Shown piece after piece: positions 1 through 6,711 of a stretch of 15,695 nucleotides of DNA. Under the pieces are notes generated by a model that saw only the letters and a list, made by a program, of their open reading frames with translations, ran no database searches and had not been told where the DNA came from. The stretch is from Ruminiclostridium sp. (GTDB lineage Bacteria; Bacillota; Clostridia; Oscillospirales; Oscillospiraceae). Numbering within the stretch: the stretch's first letter is position 1; the number at the start of each line of letters is the position of its first letter. Made by a program: the position numbers and the translations under genes. The stretch spans positions 1 to 15,695 of the forward strand of contig JABUSR010000246.1 in NCBI GenBank assembly GCA_021442645.1, in the 5' to 3' direction.

Positions 1-173
1 CTATTGGCCCGGCAGGGACAGCAGCACAGAGAAGCAGTTTTCTCCTTGAGCACGGAGGATGAGGTGCTCAGGCAGGAGAGGATTTTCTCCATGTTGGCGA
101 TTACCAGGCAGATGACGGAGGCGGCAGCCAGGATACCGGCGGCAATAGTCAGAACCAAATTTAGATTTTTCAT
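1..173 (-). CDS. Small membrane protein with cysteine-rich stretch, 3' end outside window
   Basis: Reading leftward from an ATG at 173-171, the frame stays open for 57 codons and leaves the window without a stop. The start is supported by a perfect AGGAGG six bases upstream and by a sigma-A-like promoter. The protein begins MKNLNLVLTIAAGILAAASV and has one hydrophobic segment (about residues 5-26) that could be a membrane anchor or signal peptide. A short polar part follows, then a cysteine-rich stretch (Cys-Cys-Cys-Pro-Cys, about residues 49-53). I do not recognise a family. The gene is transcribed divergently from the asp23-fakA pair. Function is unknown. It could be a short membrane peptide or the N-terminus of a longer protein. 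That it is coding is inferred from the open frame, ribosome site and promoter. Confidence 0.6.
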   Translation of the reverse strand, partial: MKNLNLVLTIAAGILAAASVICLVIANMEKILSCLSTSSSVLKEKTASLCCCPCRAN

Positions 174-179
174 AAAAAA

Positions 180-185
180 CCTCCT
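180..185 (-). promoter_or_regulatory. Shine-Dalgarno site of the minus-strand small gene
   Basis: The minus strand reads AGGAGG followed by six T and then ATG (173-171). This full-consensus ribosome site at ideal spacing fixes the start of the partial minus-strand gene. Confidence 0.75.
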
Positions 186-207
186 GTACACAGTTGCAAG
201 ATTTCCC

Positions 208-236
208 TTGTGTATGGTAGTATTCTACATGATAAT
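208..236 (+). promoter_or_regulatory. Sigma-A-type promoter for asp23-fakA
   Basis: TTGTGT (208-213), a 17-base spacer and GATAAT (231-236) lie about 95 bases before the asp23-like start. The spacer contains the inverted repeat GTAG-TATT-CTAC (217-228), which could be a regulator site or chance. The promoter overlaps the divergent minus-strand promoter. Assignment is by consensus match only. Confidence 0.45.
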
Positions 237-250
237 GTGGAAAAAAACAA
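222..250 (-). promoter_or_regulatory. Sigma-A-type promoter for the minus-strand small gene
   Basis: On the minus strand TTGTTT (250-245) and TAGAAT (227-222) are separated by exactly 17 bases. The predicted leader is roughly 45 bases, ending at the AGGAGG before the small membrane protein. It overlaps the plus-strand promoter at 208-236, so the two divergent units may compete for polymerase. Assignment is by consensus match only. Confidence 0.5.
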
Positions 251-332
251 TGTGCCCAGGTAAAAAATTATACGGCTTTCCGAATTAAGGCCAGACAAGA
301 ATCTGACCCGACACAGAAAGGATGGAATCACG

Positions 333-683
333 ATGCAGTTTCAGAATGATAAAGGCGAGATCCAGATCAGCAGTGAGGTCTTTACCACCATCACCGGTGC
401 GGTAGCTACGAGCTGCTTTGGCGTGAAGGGCATGGCGGCCCGGTCCAAAAAGGATGGGCTGGTCCACCTGCTCCGGAACGAGTCTATGGCTAAAGGCGTG
501 CGGGTCGTTTTCCATGAGGACGATTCCCTGTCCATCGAACTGCATATCATCGTTGACACGGGTGTGAATCTCACCGCAGTGAGCAATTCGATCATGAGTG
601 AAGTCAGCTATGCGGTGAACCAGATGACCGGCGCCCAGGTGCGCGCCGTGGACGTCTATGTGGATGCGATGGATGAGGAGTAA
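333..683 (+). CDS. Asp23/Gls24 family (DUF322) envelope-stress protein, YloU-like
   Basis: This 116-residue protein has the Asp23/Gls24 (DUF322) pattern: an N-terminal strand with GEIQISSEVF, a central alanine/glycine segment (ITGAVATSCFGVKGMA), then alternating strands ending in VRAVDVYVDAM. The length fits the single-domain YloU-type members. These small cytoplasmic or membrane-associated proteins are linked to envelope and alkaline stress; their biochemical role is poorly defined. The gene lies 14 bases upstream of fakA on the same strand, the widely conserved yloU-yloV arrangement, so the two are almost certainly cotranscribed. An AAAGGA-type ribosome site precedes the ATG. The family call is firm and the exact function is not. 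Confidence 0.9.
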   Translation: MQFQNDKGEIQISSEVFTTITGAVATSCFGVKGMAARSKKDGLVHLLRNESMAKGVRVVFHEDDSLSIELHIIVDTGVNLTAVSNSIMSEVSYAVNQMTGAQVRAVDVYVDAMDEE

Positions 684-697
684 GAAGGAGAGAGACT

Positions 698-2374
698 ATG
701 GTACAGTTCATTGATGGGGGAATGCTGGCGCGGATGATCATCCACGCATCAGCTTCCTTGAATGCAGAGAAACAGAGGATTAACGAGCTCAACGTTTTCC
801 CCGTGCCTGACGGAGATACCGGCACCAACATGAGCCTGACCATCGGTACTGCAGCCGCAGAACTCAGGCAGAAGAAATGCAGCACTATCGGCCAGGTGGC
901 CTCCGTAAACGCATCTGCCATGCTGCGTGGTGCCCGCGGCAACTCCGGTGTGATTCTGTCCCTGATTTTCCGGGGATTCTCCAAGGCTCTGAAGGAGAAG
1001 GAGTCCATGGACGGCATCGACCTGGCTGAGGGCCTGAACGCTGGCGTAGCGGCCGCTTATCGGGCTGTTATGAAGCCGGCTGAGGGCACTGTTCTCACCG
1101 TGTCTCGCCTGGCCGGTGAGCGTGCTGCCCAGGCCGCCGAGGAGAACACTGCGCTGGAATATGTTCTGGAATCTGCCATCCTCCAGGCGGAGGAGACTCT
1201 GGCCGCCACCACCGAAATGAACCCCGTCCTGAAAAAGGCCGGTGTGGTGGACGCCGGCGGCGTGGGCTTCGTGATCATCCTGAAGGGTATGCTGGATGAG
1301 CTTCGGGGCGTGGCCATGCCTGAGGGCGGGGCAGAAGAGCCTGCCCAGAAGGAGAGGGCCGACTTTGCCGCTGTTGGAGACGAGGAAATTACCTTCACCT
1401 TTGATACCGTCTTTATCGTCCGCCGGACCTCCGACCGTCCTTTGGAGGAGTTCCGGGCCTATCTGGAGTCCATCGGCGACAGCCTGGTCATCGGCGAAGG
1501 AGACGAGGAGTTCAAGGTTCACGTTCACACCGACATTCCCGGCGAAGCCCTCACCGAGGCCCAGAAGTACGGCACATTGGAGCTGGCCAAGATCGAAAAT
1601 ATGCGTACCCAGGCAGAAGAACTGGCTGCCGGCAAGCAGGCCCAGAGCATTGATGACCTGGACGCAGTGGAAGCAGAGTTGGAGTCCATGGAGTGCCAGG
1701 ACGCACCTCCGGAGAAGAAGTACGGCTTTGTAGCTGTCTCTGCCGGCGATGGCCTGGCCCGGGTGTTCCAGGATCTGGGGGTGGACGGCGTCATTTCCGG
1801 CGGCCAGACCATGAACCCCTCCACGGAGGACATTCTGAATCAGATCCGAAAGACCCCGGCAGAAATTGTCTACGTTCTGCCCAACAATAAGAACATCATT
1901 ATGGCGGCCCAGCAGTGCGTGGACCTGGTGGAAGACAAAAAGGTCGTGGTTCTACAGTCTAAGACCGTTGCCCAGGGCATCTCCGCTATGATTGCAGTGG
2001 ATCCAGACGGGGAGGAAGCTGCCAACACCGAGGCTATGGAAGAGGCCATGGGTATGGTGACCACCATGGAGATTACCTATGCAGCCCGGGACTCCGAGTT
2101 TGACGGCAATGCCATCAAGGAGGGCGACTACCTGGCCCTGGTAGATAACCAGCTCTTCGGCACGGAGACGGACCTGAACGTGATCCTGGATAAGCTGGCC
2201 GGTGAGGCCGGAGACCGGGGCGGTGAATTCATCAACATCTTCTATGGTGAAGGTGTGGAGGAGGCCGATGCCAAGGCCGCTGCGGCCCGGTTCCAGGCTA
2301 TCTGCCCGGATGCTGAGATTACCCTGCTTCGGGGAGGCCAGCCGGTCTACCGCTACCTGATTTCTGTGGAATAA
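698..2374 (+). CDS. fakA: Fatty acid kinase catalytic subunit, DhaL/DAK2 domain (FakA/YloV)
   Basis: This 558-residue cytoplasmic kinase is expected to phosphorylate fatty acids presented by a FakB binding protein, feeding exogenous or recycled acyl chains into phospholipid synthesis. The N-terminal DhaL domain (about residues 5-200) carries PVPDGDTGTNM, with Asp38 and Asp40 as likely Mg-ATP ligands. It also has GARGNSG (78-84), a KPAEGTVLTVSR segment (126-137) and VVDAGGVG (183-190). A middle domain with HVHTD (275-279) and a C-terminal FakB-like domain starting near residue 343 follow, as usual for YloV. The ribosome site GGAGAG precedes the ATG. No fakB is present here. Where middle domains usually show Tyr-Cys-Thr-Glu-Phe, this protein reads FDTVF (235-239), so the usual cysteine position is Asp236. 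A strong terminator closes the unit. Confidence 0.93.
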   Translation: MVQFIDGGMLARMIIHASASLNAEKQRINELNVFPVPDGDTGTNMSLTIGTAAAELRQKKCSTIGQVASVNASAMLRGARGNSGVILSLIFRGFSKALKEKESMDGIDLAEGLNAGVAAAYRAVMKPAEGTVLTVSRLAGERAAQAAEENTALEYVLESAILQAEETLAATTEMNPVLKKAGVVDAGGVGFVIILKGMLDELRGVAMPEGGAEEPAQKERADFAAVGDEEITFTFDTVFIVRRTSDRPLEEFRAYLESIGDSLVIGEGDEEFKVHVHTDIPGEALTEAQKYGTLELAKIENMRTQAEELAAGKQAQSIDDLDAVEAELESMECQDAPPEKKYGFVAVSAGDGLARVFQDLGVDGVISGGQTMNPSTEDILNQIRKTPAEIVYVLPNNKNIIMAAQQCVDLVEDKKVVVLQSKTVAQGISAMIAVDPDGEEAANTEAMEEAMGMVTTMEITYAARDSEFDGNAIKEGDYLALVDNQLFGTETDLNVILDKLAGEAGDRGGEFINIFYGEGVEEADAKAAAARFQAICPDAEITLLRGGQPVYRYLISVE

Positions 2375-2383
2375 AAAACAGCA

Positions 2384-2419
2384 ATGCGCCTCCCGGAGTG
2401 CTCCGGGAGGCGCATTTTT
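2384..2419 (+). terminator. Rho-independent terminator after fakA
   Basis: A perfect 15-bp stem (left arm 2384-2398, right arm 2401-2415, two-base gap) ends in a T-run through 2419, ten bases after the fakA stop. An A-run on the left side means it may also terminate minus-strand transcripts. Confidence 0.92.
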
Positions 2420-2456
2420 GACCCCTTGTAGGATGAGAATCGCCGGCATACTTCTC

Positions 2457-2485
2457 TTTTCATCCGGGGAAAAGTGTGCTATACT
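2457..2485 (+). promoter_or_regulatory. Promoter of the PucR-type regulator gene
   Basis: TATACT (2480-2485) is preceded by TGC, giving an extended -10 (TGnTATACT), with a weak -35 TTTTCA (2457-2462) at 17-base spacing. It lies between the fakA terminator and the regulator, about 90 bases before its ATG. An extended -10 would compensate for the poor -35. Assignment is by consensus match only. Confidence 0.5.
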
Positions 2486-2487
2486 GT

Positions 2488-2531
2488 TTTGTGCTTTTGG
2501 ACAAACCCGACGATGTTATTTTGAGACAAAA
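2488..2531 (+). promoter_or_regulatory. Paired TTTG/CAAA inverted repeats, possible operator
   Basis: Two short inverted repeats sit just downstream of the regulator -10: TTTGT-N8-ACAAA (2488-2505) and TTTTG-AGA-CAAAA (2519-2531). Their position across the expected transcription start would suit autoregulation by the PucR-type protein or control by another factor. No known PucR box was recognised, so this is only a candidate. Confidence 0.25.
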
Positions 2532-2573
2532 CAGCTGTCGTTGTATCATAAATCGGCAAAGGGGTGAGAGCGA

Positions 2574-4160
2574 ATGAGCGTAACAGTGAGTGATTTGATG
2601 GAACTGCCCTCCTTGCGGCGGGCTTCTATTCTTGGCGGGCATAACGGGCTAATGAGGACGGTTTCCTCTGTTTCTGTCTTGGAGTCCACTGACCCAAATT
2701 ATCTGGTGGACGGTTTGTTTCCCCAAGGTGAATTTTATGGGAGCGAAATTGTGATTACAGGCTTCCTGGGGATTCCAAACGATGTAGAGCAGCAGTGCAC
2801 TAACATTCGGAAACTTGCTGCGGGTGGAGAGGTTGGACTTATTTTGTTTTATGTGGGCATCTATATGCCCGAAGTGGACCAGCGACTTATTGACTTGGCC
2901 AATGATTTGGACTTTGTGCTAATTAGTATGCCAGAGGGAGAAAAAGCCCTCCGATACGGCGAGGTCATATGTGATATTATGGGTTGTATCTATCGGGATC
3001 AAACAAGAAACGACTCCATTGTTACCGATATCCTGGACCGGATTTCAAACCTTCCCCCATACCTTCAGTCGGTCAATACCGCGCTTAAAATGCTCAGCGA
3101 CCGTATTTCTGCCAGCCTTGGTCTTTGCAGCAACTCCGGGGAAATCTTGAACCTGGTGACATGGCCCAGGAGTCTTGAGCCTCGTATCAAGTCCATTTTG
3201 ATGCAGATGGAGGTACAGCATGGCACCACAGAGATGCTAGATTGTTCCTTCCTGCCGGATGCCAAATCATACCGAATCCCCATTCAAATTGGAAACGGGA
3301 CGAATTATACCCTTGTGCTGATTAAAGAGGGGACTTCACTAACTGAGGCGGAACTAAAACAAGTTGAGGACACCATTCGTATCTGTATCAGTATCTGGGG
3401 GCGGGGGCATCATGAAGTTGCAATCCATGAATTGGTTCGGGCCATCATTCAGGATGAACCGCTGAAGATGCGCAGGCTGGCAGATATTTTTCATGTGGAT
3501 GTAGCGGCCATTCATGAAATGTGGATTGTTCAGGGAGACAAGACACAGATATCGGGAGAAAAAGTCACAGAGATCAAGAACCTGTTAGCAGGTCAGGTGG
3601 AAACCCTGGTCGTTGATCTCTATGAAGAAACGCTCTTGATTTTTATGAACACACCTAGTTCTCTGCGCGCAGCGCAGCGGCTTTCCGAAAATGTTCTGAG
3701 CCTGATGCAGCAAGCGGATTCAAAAGCTACGCTCACAAGATGCCCCGGCCTGCAAAACACAACGGATGTACGGGCGGCATATCTTTTACATCAGCAATTT
3801 TTGCCGGATGTGCGGAAAATTTATCCGATTCGAAGTACATTTTCGTCAGGAGAAATCACGTTTGCCAGAACCTGCCGCGGAGTCATTGAAGCAGGGGAAC
3901 GGGAACTTGCTTCTTGCCTTGACAAGGTTGTCCAGCTTCAGGCAGGAAAAGAAGACTTATTTGTACAGGATACTCTAGGAGCGTTTCTGTTGGACGCCAA
4001 TGGGAGTGTGACGAAGGCGGCATCTCTCCTTTTCCTGCATATCAACACGGTAAAATACCGTATTTCAAAAATTACCGACTTCCTTGGCTTTCGGCCCGAC
4101 ACTATGCCGGAGGGATATCCGATTTATCTCGCCGTGGCAGTGAATAGGCTTATCCAATAA
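2574..4160 (+). CDS. PucR-family transcriptional regulator
   Basis: This 528-residue regulator is close in length to Bacillus PucR (about 530). The N-terminal PucR domain (about residues 4-125) begins VTVSDLMELPSLRRASILGG. A central region fits the CdaR GGDEF-like domain (about 290-410). The C-terminal helix-turn-helix (about 469-500) contains LDANGSVTKAASLLFLHINT and then VKYRISKI, typical of PucR/CdaR proteins. Such regulators sense purine-breakdown or related small ligands and control nearby catabolic genes. This gene lies directly upstream of a permease and hydantoin-type genes on the same strand, so it probably controls them. It has its own promoter and terminator, hence separate transcription. 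Ribosome site GGGGTGAG precedes the ATG. Whether it activates or represses, and its ligand, cannot be read from sequence. Confidence 0.88.
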   Translation: MSVTVSDLMELPSLRRASILGGHNGLMRTVSSVSVLESTDPNYLVDGLFPQGEFYGSEIVITGFLGIPNDVEQQCTNIRKLAAGGEVGLILFYVGIYMPEVDQRLIDLANDLDFVLISMPEGEKALRYGEVICDIMGCIYRDQTRNDSIVTDILDRISNLPPYLQSVNTALKMLSDRISASLGLCSNSGEILNLVTWPRSLEPRIKSILMQMEVQHGTTEMLDCSFLPDAKSYRIPIQIGNGTNYTLVLIKEGTSLTEAELKQVEDTIRICISIWGRGHHEVAIHELVRAIIQDEPLKMRRLADIFHVDVAAIHEMWIVQGDKTQISGEKVTEIKNLLAGQVETLVVDLYEETLLIFMNTPSSLRAAQRLSENVLSLMQQADSKATLTRCPGLQNTTDVRAAYLLHQQFLPDVRKIYPIRSTFSSGEITFARTCRGVIEAGERELASCLDKVVQLQAGKEDLFVQDTLGAFLLDANGSVTKAASLLFLHINTVKYRISKITDFLGFRPDTMPEGYPIYLAVAVNRLIQ

Positions 4161-4209
4161 AAACCAGTGTGGCCATTGTCCGTTCGGACAATGGCCACAC
4201 TGGTTTTTT
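4159..4209 (+). terminator. Perfect-hairpin terminator after the PucR gene
   Basis: Arms 4164-4182 (CCAGTGTGGCCATTGTCCG) and 4185-4203 are an exact 19-bp inverted repeat around TT. They are extended by A-T pairing and followed by six T (4204-4209). The stem begins at the regulator's stop codon. The A-run on the left makes it nearly symmetrical, so it may work in both directions. It insulates the permease operon from the regulator transcript. Confidence 0.92.
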
Positions 4210-4224
4210 CTGCCGTTTCGATAA

Positions 4225-4258
4225 TTCCTGTACACCTGCTGAAGTAGTATAGTATAAA
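4225..4258 (+). promoter_or_regulatory. Likely promoter region of the permease operon
   Basis: The AT-rich stretch 4245-4260 offers -10 candidates TATAGT (4248-4253) and TATAAA (4253-4258). The corresponding -35 positions (TTCCTG at 4225-4230 or GTACAC at 4230-4235) match consensus poorly. A weak -35 would fit an activator-dependent promoter, for example one controlled by the adjacent PucR-type protein, but that is inference. Confidence 0.35.
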
Positions 4259-4261
4259 AAA

Positions 4262-4284
4262 CCGATGGCAGTGAAATGCCTCGG
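4262..4284 (+). promoter_or_regulatory. Hairpin in the leader of the permease operon
   Basis: CCGA-T-GGCA (4262-4270) can pair with TGCC-TCGG (4277-4284) across the loop GTGAAA, with one bulged T. This gives an 8-bp stem ending 14 bases before the AGGAGG at 4299. It has no T-run, so it is not a terminator. It could influence mRNA stability or ribosome access. Confidence 0.35.
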
Positions 4285-4298
4285 TCGTTGTCATTTTT

Positions 4299-4304
4299 AG
4301 GAGG
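4299..4304 (+). promoter_or_regulatory. Shine-Dalgarno site fixing the permease start
   Basis: AGGAGG seven bases before the ATG at 4312 decides the start. The in-frame ATG at 4276 has no ribosome site and would put a non-conserved 12-residue extension ahead of the polar N-terminus, inside the leader hairpin. Confidence 0.8.
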
Positions 4305-4311
4305 TGTCCAT

Positions 4312-5604
4312 ATGAATGAAAAGAAAAGCGGGTTCTTGATTCCGGAGAATCAGCGGCAAAACTGGTGGTCTATCGCACTGGTGTGGATAGGTGCAATGAT
4401 TTGCGTTTCCTGCCTTATGGTGGGCGGCGTACTTGGTAGCGGGCTCACCTTGGGGCGTTGCGTCCTCGCGATCCTGATTGGTTACGGTATTGTATGCTTC
4501 TATATGTGCTTCGTTGGCATTCAGGGGTGCGATACCGGACTGCCTACGGCTGTCATGGCCGGCGGTGCTCTGGGTGAGATAGGTGGTAAGTATGTTGTCA
4601 GTGCCATTCTGGCATTGGCTTGCATCGGCTGGTTCGGCATCCAGGCAGCCGTCTGCGGTGCCTCGTTTGCCTCTATGCTGGCTGCTATGGGAGGCCCTGA
4701 ACTCCCCGTGTGGATCTGCTCGGTGGTGTGGGGCATCATTATGGTGACCACTGCCTGTTTTGGATTTAAAGGTTTAAAATGGCTGAACTACATCGCCGTG
4801 CCTCTGCTGATCATTGTCCTGATTTATGGCATGGTCGTAGCATATACCAGCAACAATGGCTTTGATGCCATTACCAACTACGTTCCGGTTGCGCCAATCT
4901 CCTTTGTCGCTGCCATCAGCACAACGGTGGGCTCATTTGCGGTAGGCGGATCTCTTGCGGCTGATTATTGCCGATTTGCTAAGAACCGGGGCGATGTCAT
5001 TAAGTCCTCTGTGGTCGGCGTGCTCCCCTCTGGCCTTCTAATTTTGGTCATCGGCGCCGTCCTATCCATTGTCACTGGGCAGTATGACATCACTGTGGTG
5101 CTCACCGCAGCCGGCGTTCCGGCTATTGGCCTGGTGGCTTTGATTGCTGCAACTTGGACGACCAATGTTACCAATGCATATTCCGGAGGACTCTCTCTGT
5201 CCATCCTTCTGGGGCTGGATGAAAAACGAAGCCGTGTCTGCACTTGGATCGCCGGCTTTGTCGGCACAATCCTGGCAGCTGTAGGCATTATGGACCAGTT
5301 CCAGACTTTTCTCTCTTTGCTGTGTGCGTTGGTTCCGCCTTTCGTTGGCGTGATTATTGCCGACTACTGGATCCTGTGCAGGGGGCACAAAGAAAAATTT
5401 GTGATTAGGGACGGCGTGTACATTCCCGGCCTGGTTGCATTCTTAGTAGGTGCATTTGTGGCCTGTATGACGGGCGGGACCTTCTCCTATTTTGCAGCTA
5501 CTGCTTTCCTGAATGTACCCTTCTTTATTGGTCCGATCAACGGTATTGTAGTGTCCATGGTCCTGTATGTTATTCTGGTAAAGCTGGTGCCGGGGAAAAA
5601 ATAA
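4312..5604 (+). CDS. NCS1-family nucleobase/hydantoin permease, CodB-like
   Basis: This 430-residue integral membrane protein has about twelve hydrophobic segments and a short polar N-terminus (MNEKKSGFLIPENQRQNWWS). It has the CodB pattern of the nucleobase:cation symporter-1 family: MVGGVLGSGLT (36-46) in the first membrane segment, a WFGIQ stretch (107-111), and GSLAADYCRF (213-222) ahead of a basic cytoplasmic turn. A late VPPFVGVIIADYWIL segment is also typical. Family members import cytosine, purines, allantoin or hydantoins with Na+ or H+. The gene is first in an operon with DUF917, HyuA-like and racemase genes, so the cargo is probably the heterocycle they process. A 12-base gap separates it from the DUF917 gene. 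Transporter class is confident, but the substrate is not readable from sequence. Confidence 0.88.
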   Translation: MNEKKSGFLIPENQRQNWWSIALVWIGAMICVSCLMVGGVLGSGLTLGRCVLAILIGYGIVCFYMCFVGIQGCDTGLPTAVMAGGALGEIGGKYVVSAILALACIGWFGIQAAVCGASFASMLAAMGGPELPVWICSVVWGIIMVTTACFGFKGLKWLNYIAVPLLIIVLIYGMVVAYTSNNGFDAITNYVPVAPISFVAAISTTVGSFAVGGSLAADYCRFAKNRGDVIKSSVVGVLPSGLLILVIGAVLSIVTGQYDITVVLTAAGVPAIGLVALIAATWTTNVTNAYSGGLSLSILLGLDEKRSRVCTWIAGFVGTILAAVGIMDQFQTFLSLLCALVPPFVGVIIADYWILCRGHKEKFVIRDGVYIPGLVAFLVGAFVACMTGGTFSYFAATAFLNVPFFIGPINGIVVSMVLYVILVKLVPGKK

Positions 5605-5616
5605 GGAGTGTGAAAA

Positions 5617-6711
5617 ATGCGTAAAATCGGAATATCAGAAATTGAAGATATTGCTCTCGGCGCAGCTTTGCTTGGAGCCGGCGGAGGCGGAGATCCCTAT
5701 GTAGGAAAGCTGGTCGCCATCGGGGCTGTCAAGGAATGCGGCGAGGTCACCCTGCTGGATCCTGAGGAGGTCCCGGACGATGCGCTGGTGATTCCCATCG
5801 CCATGATGGGAGCCCCAACCGTTTTGGCAGAAAAGGCCATTGGCGGCAATGAATACAAGACCCTCTACGATATGGTTTCTCGCTTCTTTGGCAAGAAAGT
5901 CTATGCCTTTCTGCCCATTGAGGCGGGTGGAGTAAACTCCATGCTCCCCATCGCTGCTTGCGCCCGCCTTGGTCTGCCTTTGGTGGATGCCGATGGGATG
6001 GGCCGTGCGTTCCCGGAATTGCAAATGGTCACATTTACCATTGGAGGCATGAGTGCATCGCCCATGGCACTGACGGATGAAAAGGGAAACTGTGTGATTT
6101 TCGAGACCATCACAAACAAGTGGACGGAAGAACTGGCCCGCGCTGTTACCATGAGCTGCGGTGGTTCGGTTTCTGTTTCTCTCTACCCTATGACTGGGGT
6201 GCAAATGAAGCAGTACGCTGTAAAAAATATTGTCACGCGCAGCCAGAAGCTGGGCGAGGCAATCCGAACCGTCAAAGACAGCGGTAGCAAAACTCCGGAG
6301 GAACATTTCCTGGAATTCTCAGGGGGCTTCCGCCTGTTCCGGGGGAAAATTGTCGATGTGCTCCGGGAGACGCGGGGCGCGTTCAACTTTGGCAAAGTCG
6401 TCCTGGAGGGAATTGGAGACTATAAGGGGCAAAGTGCCTATGTGGAATTCCAGAATGAGAATTTGACGGCGACTGTTGAGGGGGAGATTCTGGCCACCAC
6501 GCCGGATTTGATCTGCCTTGTGGATACAGAGACCTTTGCCCCGGTTACCACTGACGCACTGAAATACGGCAAGCGAGTCTTAGTTGTGGGCCTGAAATGT
6601 TTCGATTTGTGGCGGACACCGGCTGGGCTTGATTTGGTTGGGCCCAGATATTTTGGTGTGGATACTGACTATATTCCAATCGAGATTCGCTGCAAAGGAG
6701 GGAATAGCTGA
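5617..6711 (+). CDS. DUF917 / S-methylthiohydantoin desulfurase-family protein
   Basis: This 364-residue protein has the usual DUF917 length and N-terminus, with a glycine-rich loop LGAGGGGDPYVGK (19-31) and a conserved segment around PIAMMGAPTVLAEKA. The body contains PIEAGGVNSM and DADGMGRAFPELQM, and the C-terminal domain includes GPRYFGVDTDYIP. Pfam now names this family after S-methyl thiohydantoin desulfurase; most members are uncharacterised and often sit beside hydantoinase A proteins. Its stop TGA shares one base with the next gene's ATG (TGATG at 6709-6713), so the two are translationally coupled and may form a complex. Ribosome site AAGGAG precedes the ATG. Thiohydantoin chemistry is a family-based possibility and the actual substrate is unknown. 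Confidence 0.85.
   Translation: MRKIGISEIEDIALGAALLGAGGGGDPYVGKLVAIGAVKECGEVTLLDPEEVPDDALVIPIAMMGAPTVLAEKAIGGNEYKTLYDMVSRFFGKKVYAFLPIEAGGVNSMLPIAACARLGLPLVDADGMGRAFPELQMVTFTIGGMSASPMALTDEKGNCVIFETITNKWTEELARAVTMSCGGSVSVSLYPMTGVQMKQYAVKNIVTRSQKLGEAIRTVKDSGSKTPEEHFLEFSGGFRLFRGKIVDVLRETRGAFNFGKVVLEGIGDYKGQSAYVEFQNENLTATVEGEILATTPDLICLVDTETFAPVTTDALKYGKRVLVVGLKCFDLWRTPAGLDLVGPRYFGVDTDYIPIEIRCKGGNS

Noticed and set aside
4..288. 94-codon plus-strand open frame at the left edge
   Set aside because: Antisense to the better-supported minus-strand small gene and running through its promoter; no ribosome site.
749..1528. 259-codon minus-strand open frame
   Set aside because: Antisense to the DhaL and middle domains of fakA, with no ribosome site and no recognisable domain.
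4210..4311. Purine riboswitch upstream of the nucleobase-type permease
   Set aside because: The three-way junction and loop-loop consensus are not visible; only a single bulged hairpin is present.
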